Below the pieces are notes generated by a model. That model did no database searches, had not been told where the DNA came from, and saw only the letters and a list, made by a program, of their open reading frames with translations. Both the position numbers and the translations under genes were made by a program. 64,000 nt of DNA from Arenicola marina (Eukaryota; Annelida; Polychaeta; Arenicolidae), in NCBI GenBank assembly GCA_964019135.1, contig OZ025250.1, forward strand, positions 51,769,357 to 51,833,356, written 5' to 3'. This document shows, piece after piece, positions 42,202-55,200 of this stretch; positions within the stretch are counted from its first letter, which is position 1; each line of letters opens with the position of its first letter.

Positions 42202-45200
42202 CTGAAATAAAATAATGTTATCACATTGTTTTTAATATATGCCGTATTTCACATATGTTTTCGGACACTTAAAAATAATTGTTTTTCTGGCTGTCCGAAT
42301 ATTCACAGTCAATAAAATGGACTTCCGCATCCACTCTCCGAAAACATACATACATAACAAAATATCGATTAAGAATTACTACATTGCGAGTCGACTGATG
42401 CCGATTATATCACCTAACACCCAGGTGTTGCTGCTTCACACCTTAACAGCGGGTAAGGTGATCAAGAGTACAATATTGTTTTTAATATACTCGGAGTGCA
42501 ATCTGCTAGCGTCAGATCTCTCATCTGTTACAGGAGATAAAATATACTCGATAACTTTAATGTCAATGGAGATATGGCCTTAGGCAAACAGTGGTTATGA
42601 ATTGCAATCAGTGACAATGAATGAAATTGTAATTAATGATAATTAACAGCTGTTTCAGGCCAAGCATCATAAAATAAATGATCAAAAACGTTTAGCTAGG
42701 TTTGTAAAGGCTGTATTTATAATCTCATGCATGGCCATTGTACTCAAGTATTTTATGATTATTGCCCTGGCAAATTGCTATTCTGTTTTGTTCATAGGAT
42801 CACCTTTGCAAGGGACTTTACATCCATGACCAGGAGAACCACTAGATATAATTGGTCACCTGGTATATCTGTATAATACACAGAGGTTTTTTGTCCCATT
42901 TCATAACCCATAACTAAACCCTGTCAGCTTAAATTTTTTTAATAAAATATGCACTAAAATGAAATATAAATAACTATTAAAGGACCTTTTGTACCCCCAG
43001 TTTACTTTAGTACATAGATAATAATACCAATCACTGCCATTTACAAATATTGTTAATTCCAGGATTCTCTAAAAGCAACGCTAGTTCCACTCTCACACCA
43101 GGGGGCGCCCATCCTTGTGTCACTATAGCTAAACGAGCAGCTAAGCGCCTGTTGCCGTGAGAGTGGAACAAAAGCCGCCTCACATCTATACAGGTTTACT
43201 GTGACATTCTTTCTTGGTCGTAAGCATCGAACCATTTCTGTCATCAAGCATTTCTTTTGAATCAGCCAGGCACATCGATGGCATTGTTTTGGTGGCAAGG
43301 ATAAAGACTAAACCAGTATAAAGGCAAGCAAAAATTCGATAAGTCAGTTAATTGAAGAGAACTTAATCAAGATATAAAGTTAAAAAGGCGCGACATTACA
43401 AAACTAAAAGGTAGGACATCATAGCAAAAAAAAACAGTGCATGACAAGACAACTCACAGCCGATACATCCACAAACAGAAATCTATATTAACTTGAAATG
43501 TTATTTGATATATTATGTGTAAGTACCTACACCTGAAAACCAGCAACTAAATCCACTAAATCAGAGCTTGACTTACGCCATTGGCACAATTATCCCTTTG
43601 ACGCGTGGCATTTGACATTTTGCATCGGTTGCATCTACGACCCTAGTCCTGCAAGCAAGTCGTTGTGGCTACCACCAACAGCATCTTGCTTTCAAGTGCA
43701 CCCGCTCATTTGCAGGGCGAAGCGACGACAACACCCGGATGTTTTGCATCGCTTAAGTGAATCTACACATTGTACATTGTACATTGTAACAACCGAAGAC
43801 GAATCAAGCTCCGCTATGTTTGCAGTTGCACTTCCTGCCGAGAAGCGGTGCGCACTAACGTACAAATTGTGTGCTCGCCATAACTGAAACAGACTCCTTG
43901 CTGGCTTTGTGCCATTGATAGGGTACCAGCCAGAATGCAACCAAAATTCCCAGACGTTCTCTTCTAATGTTGGTTTACATATGAAATGTGGGTTTTAGCG
44001 GGTTTACTTTTTTTTAGGAATATTTTATTTCTTAAGGTGTATTTTGATGAAAAATATACCCTGCCCCCCCTTCCACGGGAATAAAGGTACCTGACGATCG
44101 GAGCAGGATCAATTGCTACTTTTTCAGCAGCTTCCAAAGGTGGATGCTCGTCTTAACCGTTAATTCCCCATCCCTTTCCGAGCGAGGGGAGCAGGAGTCC
44201 TCCTCCGCCCCCTTTTCTTAAACCTCCCTAAGCAACCATGAATGTGGTCCCCCATCGCCTGTTCGTACTGGATTTCCTACTTTGTTGGTATCAAGTTCGG
44301 GAGGTGGGGATAGCTGGGGGGGGGGGGGGCAAGACTGACAAGCGTAACTTCAGCGTAAGCTCAAAATACTCATTAGGTTGAACCAAGAATTGCACAAACA
44401 ACTTGCCCGATAATGATACATAATATGTCTATAACACAATAGTCCATAATAGTCAACAGAATTTTGAGCATGATATTTGTGAAAATTACCACACTACCGC
44501 TGGCCTGTGCATGCTCCACTGTCACCATGACGGGCTGGGGCCGCCGCTGGGCACTAGGAGGGGGGGCACTTAATTTATGGCTCGGTTTAGGAGGTCCACA
44601 GTATACCCCCCCTCATCCGTTAGGTCAAGGTTTTACTGCCACAATTCGTTCGATTGGGGCATTTCACCACTGAAATCTGTCTAGGAATGCACATTTTCAC
44701 AGCCTGCCACCCCCCCCCCCCCGTCAGAAGTTTTTAAACATCTGTTCTATAGGGGTATCTTTTTTATCACAAATATCCACTCTCTCAGGCATCAAGGCAG
44801 CCCACAGAACCCCTCCACCAACTTTGCATATTCCTCCCCCCGGGCTGCCGGGTCACTGACGGTTTAAAATATTCCGATATCTACACCCCTCCCGCTGTCA
44901 TTTGCTCGGTGAGATGGTCTTGAATGCAAATTAAACATCAATGGAATGCTGAAAGAACTTCTACTTAAATTGTGCTTTCAAAGTTTTTAATGCAACAATG
45001 TCACTGATCTGGTGAAGTCAGACCATTTGAATCAAACGAGAGGGCCCAAACAAGACCTTAAAACTACCATGACATGCTGCTTGATGTGATGTAAAATCTG
45101 TACTTTCCACCCCCCAACCAAAAATGTGCACAAGCCCAACAATTATTTCTTCCGGTGCGCCTGAACCCCAATCAAAACATGGCACCTGCTGCAGCCAGAA

Positions 45201-46374
45201 AGGCTCAGAAATCACACAGCAGAGGGAAAAGTTATCAAAACACAAGCATCAAGCAACGTCATATCCCAAATTGATAATAAATCAATAGAGAATAAATTAC
45301 TTTATGCAACTATATAGTTAATTGCTAAATACACAGGCAAAAAAGGTTTTATAACCGTGTAAACGCCATCCAGATTACGGGTGGGGCTAATGGAAAGAGA
45401 TTGCTAAGAGATGTAACCTATTTCTACTACTGGACTCATCTCGGAGGGGATAACATAACATCTATGGAATTACTACAATCCAAACAGGAGTCTGTAGTTT
45501 ATAGTAAAAAAAGGAAACTCTCTGGACATCGAAATTTGCGAATTATTTGTTTACTTTACGAGTTGAGGATGAAATCTATGCATATTCCTTACCTATGAAC
45601 TGGGGCCTGTCTGAACAATTGTTTATCCGATCTGCAGTTCGATTCCTATCCTCATAATACATGATCTGCCATGCTATTTAATAGAGCAGACAATGTTGTT
45701 TTTATCGTTCTCTTGTCAGTTGTGCAAATGTAAAGGTCACCCAACTGCCACCTGATTGGTTCAAAATCTAGGTCAGGTTGGCAAAGTCCATTGCGTCATT
45801 TCATGAGGGTACCAAGGTTGAATGCAATGGTCAGGGGGTAGTGGCTGATCTGCTCTACCCACTTTTGCAGGAGGTATTTGCTTTCAAGCAATGAATCCAA
45901 GTTTAGCCTCAATTGATACTAAACTGATTTCAAGTTCACTCTGGGTCACTTTAAGTATGCGTCAATGCTTAAAAACAGAGTTAATGATAAAACACTACAA
46001 AGGAATTCAAGCCTATGACCCCTTACAAAGATGTAAATGGTATCGCCCAGTGACGTCACAGTAAACAGTGAATGGCGCCATCAAGCCGATCGGCTGCTTC
46101 AAAGTGCAGCAAAGCAACATTTGCTTATAGCTTGTTTACAAGTGTATCAGGAAACGTGAGTTGACATATACTTATTACGCCCCGACTTAATGTTCATACA
46201 GAAAGTATTTTTTTCTTCGAATCAGTGAACATTTTCTCGTAAACGGGAAATTTCATTGTCGTTGCTACTATACACTTGGATATAATAGACAGTGAGAGTG
46301 GGAGAAGTGCAGGGGTACTTGTTTAATTTATTTTCTGTCTTTCCAACTTTCGTGTTCACATTCCTGACAAGTGA
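42202..46374. other. Upstream region of GPS2, no gene recognised
   Basis: This should contain the GPS2 promoter and noncoding first exon, which I could not place. Homopolymer C/G runs occur near 44,318 and 44,710. The open frame at 43,612-43,887 and the short one at 44,464-44,673 lack splice context and homology. Confidence 0.45.
43095..43110 (+). promoter_or_regulatory. Candidate CTCF-like site
   Basis: ACACCAGGGGGCGCCC closely follows the bilaterian CTCF core (CCACCAGGGGGCGC) and differs at one position. It lies between inverted GTTCCACTCTCAC/GTGAGAGTGGAAC flanks, about 0.9 kb upstream of the first GPS2 coding exon. Motif match only. Confidence 0.35.
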
Positions 46375-46720
46375 CACTGACAGTAGGCGCATTTCTTTGG
46401 TACCCCGGGTGTATCCCTACTGTGGACCGAATATGCACATTACGCATCAGTTCACCACCCGACACTTATTTCCCTCGGGTATGGATGGGCGTGCATGCAT
46501 TCGGTATGCCAATGTGCCCCGTTCTAAACAGCACGGGGCATTCGGGAGAAGATGGCAGCGAAAGGTGAGGAGAGTAGATTGGTTCCAATACCCCAGATGT
46601 GAACGGTGTGTGCATTTCATTGGAATAGGCATATCCCTATCAGCATACTCGGAAGTTCCCTTGTGTTGCGGGCCCGGGGCGGGATACCGAACCTGGCCCA
46701 AAAAAATGCGCCCAGTGTCA
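46375..46720. mobile_element. MITE with ~40-bp inverted ends
   Basis: ACTGACAGTAGGCGCATTTC at the left is inverted at the right as AAAAATGCGCCCAGTGTCAG. The pairing extends to GTATCCC/GGGATAC. The 153-codon open frame across it is incidental. Confidence 0.65.
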
Positions 46721-47248
46721 GTGACAACGTTCAGTGCCGTGGCCCGTTCGTGAAAAACTTCCAAAACTTTCTTTGAAAAACTACACTTCACTTGTCTACA
46801 GATTGTTCCTATCGATATTTTAACCAAATCCATAGATGCTTAGGCATATCTTATACTTTGAAACGTACACACAGCTCACCTTATTCTGCTTAGTATCTTT
46901 TTTTCTTCAAATAAGGAATACAGGTAAGCCTAAGTATCGAAGCTGCCCAAATTGCTGTATTATCGTCCACGTTATCCGTAGCCGCTAGGTGACGCTGTGA
47001 CAGGGAGTGTTCCTTATCCCGTGTCGATTGTCATTTTAGTGACCTCGATCAATGCCGCTGCTCGTAGTCACAATTTTGTATTTTGTTATTGGATGAATGT
47101 CTATACAAACAGGATGACACATATTATATGAATGCATCAGCCTAAAGAAATGCATGCACCTACATAGTAAACCTACATCATATTGAAGCCCTGACGTGTA
47201 ATAACCAAGTACACGTGATAGGAACAATCTGTAGACTATTTTGGTCTT

Positions 47249-47588
47249 TACCAGGCCTGTCTCTAACTTATCACGGGGTGCAGTTAGAGCCAGGCGGCGT
47301 TTGCTCTCTTTGCGGTGTTGCAGCGCATATTGGCGCGGCTGGCGCTGATCGAATAAATTTGGCCAGAAAAAGCCCTGACATTGCAAGTTAAGATAACCAA
47401 TCAAAGTAATTTCTTTCCGCCAGGTCAGTAAATTGCATAAGTATTCTGAAAAGATTCATATTTTGTCGGATAGTTAAAAACTGTGCGCCATATACGCGAA
47501 AATATACGCTGCAACACCGCACACTCGGACAGCAAATGCTGCCTGGCTCTAACGGCACACATGCTGCTTTGAGGCAGGCCTGGTAATC
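47249..47588. mobile_element. MITE family TACCAGGCCTG, copy 2, with probable 8-bp target duplication
   Basis: The ends are TACCAGGCCTGTCTC and GAGGCAGGCCTGGTA. TTGGTCTT occurs on both sides (47,241-47,248 and 47,589-47,596), which fits an 8-bp duplication of hAT type. The interior is inverted relative to copy 1. Confidence 0.7.
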
Positions 47589-47596
47589 TTGGTCTT

Positions 47597-48572
47597 AGCC
47601 TGGATCTCCTAACTTATACGATTATAGCTTCCAGCGGTTTATCTGTATATATTCTATGTAATGTATTGATAAATGAAAGGAATCCGAATTAAATATCCGC
47701 ACTGATCGAGTAGCCTATACATGTATATAGGTGAAAATTTATATACAATTGTTTTACTTCCTTTAACGTTTTTTTTTGCGAAGTTCGAGTTCGCTTGCTT
47801 GTTTGGCCATATACTATTAGTTAATTCTGCTTTTGGACCAACGCATCTTGTACTAACGACAATTTAGCCCAGGCCGATGTACTATATTCAACCCCTTCCC
47901 GCAAGTATGACGCCCACGTGATCAACCATCGATCCACAACCCTAACCGGGTCAACTCTGGCTTCCCGTTGTGACTCTCAGTCTCAATTCAAGGCCCAAAT
48001 CGTCCGCGGGAAAATGGTGTTCAGGTTGATCTCGATGGCATCGGCACTACAGCGATATATGCTGCCCCCGGCTCATTCCGTAAATTAGGAAACTCCGGCT
48101 GCTTTGACCAAGACTGCAAAGGCATACAGGTACATTTACTGATATTCCAACAGGCGCGGTCCGTTCACTATATTGTTATACTCCCGCGGGGGGCACTACT
48201 GTGGTATCTAAGTCGAGGCCCGGTGGATAAAAGACACCAAGAGCCTCGAGCCAAATGGGTAGTTCCCTTTGTTCTAATGCGTAAGGTGTTCGCCCTGAAT
48301 GCGAAGGTTGCTTAGATATTAAGAGCAATTAAGATTAGATGTTCAGAGGAATTAGATGTTTGATTAAACTGATGTGATCTTACACAGTTTTAGACTATGC
48401 ATGAGTGATTATATAAGGCCAACTTGCAGCTTTTGTTGTAAATCATTAACAAAAATGTCTCAAAGACTATTCATCCTGTACTAGTAAAGAATCTGGACAA
48501 CAGGATGTGGCATTAACAATTTTTTTTTTTCAAATTCCTGTGGTGTCCGACATTTGACGAAGTTGTCAGACA
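47597..48572. other. No gene recognised
   Basis: Unique DNA with no splice-bounded exon and no clear repeat. Confidence 0.5.
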
Positions 48573-49533
48573 TAGGGCTATACAGTTCTCGCGATCGGGC
48601 CGCGAGACTTCAGTTTTGGGGACAAACAAACACACGTGCTCCATGTTGAAGTATAGGCAGCTATAAGTCAATTTCTTTCCAGGTTTATTCTAAAGACTAT
48701 GAGTACCATTTCACTAAACATGGCTATGGGAGATATACGTTAACATATTTCGAGGCGATGAAGCGCAGAACTTTGGGAATATACAAGGAAAAATCCGTCT
48801 TCAAAACACTCGAAAGCTAAAAATAACGTTCTAAATTTAGCCCTGCACCCGGGCTTTCGCAAGTTCCTCAAACAGCGAGTGACGTCACAGACGTTCGCGT
48901 GCCTCCGCGGTAACAAAAATGGCGAGAGCAAGTGATCGACTTAACGATACCGCTGTCAAAATGTGCAGTACATGGAGTAACAGCACACGGATGCGTCATT
49001 AAACTACATGGTAAAGATAAAATAAGACCAGATGGATGTTTTCGTATCACTTTTGGATCACAAAAAGACCAAGTATCTTCATTTTTGTAAATTTTCTGTT
49101 TGAAGCGTAGCGCCAACGTTGTCACCGGGGAGAATCCGTGTGACGTCATAATGCCTCGTTTTCGTAGGAAATGCAAAAAAACGTTAATTTCTCAGTCGTA
49201 TTGTCCCGTCGTAACAAATATTCGTCATTGTGATGGCGCAAACGAATAAAAAATATGTCGTCTATCCGTCTCGTGAAGCTATATTTCTTAAATATTCTTA
49301 ATCATATCGCTAGGCCTTCCGCAATGGACCCACCCCTCAGCGCCTGGCTTTTGCGCAGGTAGTCTGGTTCCCGGTCTCTCTCTTTGCGTAACATACACGT
49401 CACACCTACGTCACAGATAGTCAGGATACCAGTGTGCGCAGAGATTCTAAACTCGTTCCGAACACGTGCTTCGTTTGTTTGTCCCCAAAATGAGTAAACC
49501 GGAAGTCTAAGCGAACGAGACTTAAAAGCCCTA
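48573..49533. mobile_element. About 0.96-kb non-autonomous DNA element, copy 2
   Basis: It begins TAGGGCTATACAGTTCTCGC and ends CTTAAAAGCCCTA. It is closely similar to copies 1 and 3 throughout, including CCATGTTGAAGTATAGGC and GTGTGCGCAGAGATTC. It lies about 125 bp left of the fold-back nest. Confidence 0.85.
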
Positions 49534-49948
49534 GGTCTATTGCCCGCTTTTAGGTCCGGGGTTATTCCTCCGTTTTCGGTATTTAGACCATAATTAAATG
49601 ACGTCATTTTTTCTAAGCAGGGAATTCCTTTTTCTCGGAAAACCTCGCCTTCACGACGCTGCATTAAAGCTAGCCCACAAATTGAGCCCGCAATTTCAGC
49701 CCGCAAATTCACTATTGGCCAATTAGTCATTTTGATAATAGCTCACAAATGATACCTTCTAGACAACAGATTTAGATCCCGATTTGAGAAACGGCGAGAA
49801 GTATAACGCTGTTTTATTGCATAAAATCAACCACATGGGACTCTTTGATACGATGCAGTCTTTAAACCGGCCGAAATAATTCAGTAAAGGACCTCAGTAC
49901 CCCCCTATTTAGGGTCCGACCCCCCCTAATGGATGGTCAGGTCCACAT

Positions 49949-51131
49949 GATCTTGCCACCTGTTACGTTCCGAAAATGCCGTCGTTATTTACACCACTTG
50001 TTGCTATGACGTAACCAAGTGACGTGACGTCATTTTGGAAGCGCGTAAGTGACGTGACGTCATTTTGGAAGCGCGTAAGATGCACTTTCAAAATGACGTC
50101 ACGTCACTTGGTTACGTCATAGCAACCAGTGGTGTAAATAACGACGGCATAGGGCTATACATTTCTCGCGACCGGGCTGCGAGACTTCAGTTTTGGGGAC
50201 AAACAAACACACGTGCTCCATGTTGAAGTATAGGCAGCTATAAGTCAATTTCTTTCCAGGTTTATTCTAAAGACTATGAGTACCATTTCAGTAAACATTG
50301 CTATGGGAGATATACGTTAAAATATTCGGAGGCGATGAAGCGCAGAACTTTGGGAATATACAAGGAAAAATCCGTCTTCAAAACACTCGAAAGCTAAAAA
50401 TAACGTTCTAAATTTAGCCCTGCACCCGGGCTTTCGCAAGTTCACCAAACAGCGAGTGGCGTCGCAGGGTTTCGCGTGCCTCCGCGGTAACAAAAATGGC
50501 GAGAGCAAGTGAACCATTCCGCTGTCAAAATGTGCAGTGCATGGAGTAACAACACACGGGTGCGTCATTAAACCACATGGTAAAGATAAAATAAGACCAG
50601 TTGGATGTTTTCGTATCACTTTTGGATCGCGAAAAGACCAAGTTTCTTCATTTTTGTAAGTTTTCTGTTTGAAGCGTTGCGCCAACGTTGTCACCGGCGC
50701 GAATCCGTGTGACGTCATAATGCCTCGTTTTCGTAGGAAATGCAAAAAAACGTTAGTTTCTCAGTCGTATTGTCCCGTCGTAACAAATATTCGTCATTGT
50801 GATGGCGCAAACGAATAAAAAATATGTCATCTATCCGTTTTGTGAAGCTATATGTCATAAATATTTTTAATCATAGCGCTAGGTCTTCCGCAATATACCC
50901 ACCCCTCGACGCCTGGCTTTTGCGCTGGTAGTCTGGTTTCGGTTTCTCTCCCTTTGCGTAACATACACGTCACGCCTACGTCACAGATAGTCAGGATACC
51001 AGTGTGCGCAGAGATTCTAAACTCGCTCCGAACACGTGCTTCGTTTGTTTGTCCCCAAAATGAGTAAACCGGAAGTCTAAGCGAAGGAGACTTTATAGCC
51101 CTATTTTCGGAACGTAACAGGTGGCAAGATC
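49949..51131. mobile_element. Palindromic element split by a MITE
   Basis: The left arm begins GATCTTGCCACCTGTTACGT and contains GCCGTCGTTATTTACACCA. The right arm holds the complement, interrupted by the element at 50,150-51,103. Without that insertion the palindrome is about 229 bp, with a short central duplication (GTGACGTGACGTCATTTTGG, twice). Confidence 0.85.
50150..51103. mobile_element. About 0.95-kb non-autonomous DNA element, copy 3
   Basis: It begins TAGGGCTATACATTTCTCGC and ends CTTTATAGCCCTA. It lies inside the right arm of a palindrome whose left arm shows the unoccupied sequence (GACGGCATTTTCGG). Removing the segment restores that site, which fits a 2-bp AT duplication or no duplication. 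Confidence 0.88.
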
Positions 51132-51635
51132 CTGTGGTCAGGTCGGCCACTTTGGCGGCCGTTAGCTCGAAATCTATGAACGGTACTGTGGTCCTTTACT
51201 GAATTATTTCCGTCGATTAGAAGGTTTAGTCGTGCTCCAGGGTCCTCTAGCTATATAGGATTGATTTCATAAAATAAAACGGAGGGGACACTTCCCAGAT
51301 TTTGAGCTAGGCTAATGGCCGCCAAAGTGGCCGACCTGACCATACATTTGGGAGGGTCGGACCCCAACTAGGGGGTATTGAGGTCCTTTGCTTAATTTTT
51401 TCGGCCGATTTGAAACTTTAGACGTGCTCCAGAGTCCCCTAGGGTTGATTTAATGAAATAAAACGGAGGGGACTCTTCCCAGATGTTGAGCTAATGGCCG
51501 CCAAAATGGCCGACATGGCCGACATTGCCATCCATTAAGGGGGCTCGGACCCCCCCCCCCCCTAATGGGGGTATAAATAGGGGTAGCCTTGACACATGGC
51601 TCTCTTGACCTCGCACCTAAAGGAGACGAGAGAGA

Positions 51636-52222
51636 GCCATGAAGCCAGTTTCGGTTGTGAGCGTTGATTTAAAAATCAGCGCCCTTCGGCCGTCGATTGC
51701 AGAAAGTACAGAAGTAAACGGTCCTTATCAATTTGTCAAGTTGTTCTTCATACCTATATAGTTCCAAGGGCAATGAGATTGAAAAAAAAACAAAATCCAC
51801 CACTTTTTGTACGGGTGAAAGTTTTCAACAACAATTTTCAACAACTCTCCCCGTCGCCATGTTGCTGTTACGTCACAGTTCTCGTCGATCTCCCGGCAGA
51901 CGGAGCTCGTTCCTCGCATCACAATTTTTCCTAAGACTATGGCGTAAGCGTAACGCCCTCTGCCGGGAGATCGACGAGAACTGTGACGTAACAGCGACAT
52001 GGCGGCGGGGAGAGTTGTTGAAAATTGTTGTTGAAAACTTTCACCAGTACAAAAAGTGGTGGATTTTGTTTGTTTTCAATCTCATTGCCCTTGGAACTAT
52101 AAAGGTATGAAGAACAACTTGACAAATTGATAAGGACCGTTTATTTCTGTACTTTCTGCAATCGACGGCCGAAGGGCGCTGATTTTTAAATCAACAATCG
52201 CAACCGACACTGGCTTCATGGC
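51636..52222. mobile_element. Long palindrome, ~265-bp arms and ~56-bp loop
   Basis: The left arm begins GCCATGAAGCCAGTTTCGG and the right arm ends ACTGGCTTCATGGC. The inner edge is CGTCGATCTCCCGGCAGA, with its complement at 51,958. The arms are about 95% identical, so the element is young. Both arms carry CGCCATGT and TTACGTCACAGTTCTC. Confidence 0.88.
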
Positions 52223-55200
52223 CCTCCGGCCCGCTCCCCAGAGCGGATAAGCCAGGGAGGGGCATGCAACAGGGCTAAAATAGGGGATACTGAGGTGGTT
52301 TACTGAATTTTTTGGCCGGTTTGAAGATTGTATTGTATCAAAGGGTCCCCTAGGCTGGGGTTGATTTTATGCAATAAAACGGCGTTGCTCTCTTGGCCGT
52401 TCTCAAATTGGGGGGCTAAATCTGTTGTCTAGAAGGTATCATATGTGAGCTATTATCAAAATGACTAATTGGCCAATAGTGAATTTGCGGGTAGAAATTG
52501 CGGGCTGAATTTGCGGGCTAGCTTTGATGCAGCCTTGACAACAATAAAACGGATAACAGTAAACAGAACGTGCAAGACATATTTCTGCCGAACGTGTCCG
52601 ATATTCGACGCTTTTACCCTAATAAAGCAAAGATTGAAAGAAGTTAACAGAAACCACTTTGCCTTTGGATCAAAACGAGTAACGCAAGAGGAGGCCAGGG
52701 GATAACGTAACGAAAACAAGAACGGCAAGTAAACATCAACGAAATATTTATCTCGGCTGCCAAGAACGAACACAACCAGCAAGGTAAGATTTATTATTTC
52801 TAATATGAATAGGCATTGCCTAAGTTGCGAGCTCACCCAAATTAGAAAATAATAAAGGCTTAGCTCTTAAAGCTGCTGTATCAACTGCAGCAGCCAGCTG
52901 TCCTAATCTTATAGGTTTCTAGACAACTAGACCCAAAACCAACATGGGTATAGTTGGTTTGAGGTTGAGTTAGCTTGGGGTCGAGTTGGCTTGGGGTTGA
53001 GTAGGTGATGGGTCGGGCGTGTCGTGGGTCGAGTTGACTAGATACGTCTGATATCTGCTGTATTAGCTGAAGTAGTTTATATTCTTAAAGCTGCCGGTAC
53101 TGAAATATCTTATTTAAGTTATAGAAATGATGTTTTTATCTATTTCTTTTAATTAAAAATAAGATGGATGGCTTAGTTGTTTAACGGTAATATTTGGGCT
53201 TAAAGTCATATATGCAGAGAAATACAAAAATAAGTAAGAATTAGTTGCTTGAGTCTATAATTAATCATATTAGATCTATTTTATGATAATTAATATCTTA
53301 TTCATTTTTTATCCTTTTTTCCTTTTGCTAAAATTATATATAGGTTGATGAGATATTTTTAAATCAAGTTTATAGCTGGTCATAGATTTATAGCAATCTA
53401 TACCTATCTATGTACCAGGTATACGTTCATAAAATAGCTACACCCTTTCACAGAAAGTGCCCCAATATGGCAAAAAAAAATTGATGACAACATGTCCATA
53501 AATATTTCTATTTATATTAGAAGGACTTTAATAGATCTATATCATTTCTATTAAAACTATTTTCGGAAGTAACTCCTTCATGAAAAACATATTTTCATTG
53601 CCTGTTGTGACCTATCCATGAGAACAGATACTGAACAATTGCTAAATACACCATGAGTAAGCTTCTTGAACACTCACACCATGTCAGAAGTATGTTTTAT
53701 CATCATCCTTCTTCTACCATTCTAGCAATCTATAACATGTTTTATAGCATGCTTTATGCGGTTGTGACCTGTCCATGAGAACATATACTGAACTGTTGCT
53801 AAATACACCACGAGTAAGTTTCTTGAACACTCACCACATGTCAGAAGTACAATGTATGTTTTATCATCATCCATCTTCTTCTATCATCCTAGATCTATAC
53901 AATTTGCTACCAATGTAATATTGGTATCTCTCACAAAAAATGTTTTTACAAAGTAAAGATAAAAAAAGATAACTAAACTGGGCATATGTTACCAAATTTC
54001 CAGTGTATAAGTCACACCCACCGATTTTGAGAAATTATTAGACTTGAGCCATAGATAAGTCGCACCAGTGTATAAGTAAAATGAAGTAAACTGACCAGAT
54101 ATGTTGCCTATTGCCTATTTACCGGTAGACACTTTTACATGCTAAACCCTGTTTATTATGTATACTTGGTATCTCTATTTGAAAGTAATACTGCTTGAGT
54201 AGGAGTAGTCCAGACAGTTTTCTGATCCTCAAAATGGTACACATTTGTGTTGCTTATCAATATGAACTACTAAAACCGTTGTTTCAGTAATTGTTGCCTT
54301 TTTTATTAAACTTTTAATTCAATAATTGTTTTGTTTTTTTATTAAACTTTAAATCCAATAATTGTTTCCTTTTTTAGTAAACTTTTAATTCAATAATTGT
54401 TGCCTTTTTTATTAAACTTTTTATTAAATAATTGTTGCCTTTTTGATTAATATTTTAATTATTTGTCAGCAAGGGGATGTTGACAATACAAAGTTCAACC
54501 ATTTTTTGTGTGAATATACTCAAAGCTTGACATTTTAAGAGGGGCTGTTTAGTTTCGGGAAAAGGGATTTCATTCAATATTTGTTAAACTGTTGATACCC
54601 TATAGCTATATTTTTGCCAGTGATATGTTTAAATTTCATGCCCAAATAGACTGGATATGAAAATATTTGTATGTCCTATATTGTTTTGTGATGGTTATCT
54701 AGATCTATATTTGTCTGGCAGGGAAACCAGTTTTTGACATTTGACATTGAAAATGATTGTATTGGGACAATTTTAAACTTAAAATGTTGCTTTAAGAGGA
54801 ATACAATATATAATTCTGCATTTGATTAAAAATCGTAATAATGGCATTAATTTAAATAAGTTATATAGATTAAAATCATTTGAAAATTAACAAAAATAGC
54901 ACTGAAAAACAGCAATTTTTTCAAATCCTAGATGAGTGATATGGTTGTGAATAAATCTGAATTATTCTGGGGTGTCAAAAGTAGGCAAAATGTGTCAAAA
55001 AAAGGAAATAGTAAGTCATGTGAACAATATATAATAAAATATTCTTAAAATATTTACAGTTTTGGTTTAAACTCCTGTTTAATTTTTCTCAATTAAACTC
55101 TTCAAATTATATATTTCAGGGGTGGAGGCATTTGAAATATAGGTTTGGAGTCTAGAAACCAGAATTAAATTGTTATATTTAAAAAGGCCAAAACTGCAGC

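Larger units (their letters stand above)
49659..52532. mobile_element. Outer fold-back element with nested insertions
   Basis: The arms 49,659-49,910 and 52,278-52,532 are inverted copies of each other. For example, AAATTCACTATTGGCCAATT at the left pairs with AATTGGCCAATAGTGAATTT at the right. TAGACAACAGATTTAG pairs with CTAAATCTGTTGTCTA. Between them lie a smaller palindrome, a MITE, two local direct repeats (51,190-51,345 and 51,380-51,530, sharing AATAAAACGGAGGGGAC) and another long palindrome. No transposase is visible. Confidence 0.7.

Noticed and set aside
46292-46833. 153- and 128-codon frames on both strands
   Set aside because: They lie across an inverted-repeat MITE and have no splice context or recognisable domain.
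50317-50745. 142-codon frame also seen in part at 15,150 and 48,740
   Set aside because: The frame is shared only because the three segments are copies of one non-autonomous element. Its ends are not bounded by splice sites and there is no conserved domain.
49659-52532. Long-terminal-repeat element bounded by the 250-bp arms
   Set aside because: The arms are inverted, not direct, and no coding region of any such element is visible. Fold-back structure fits better.
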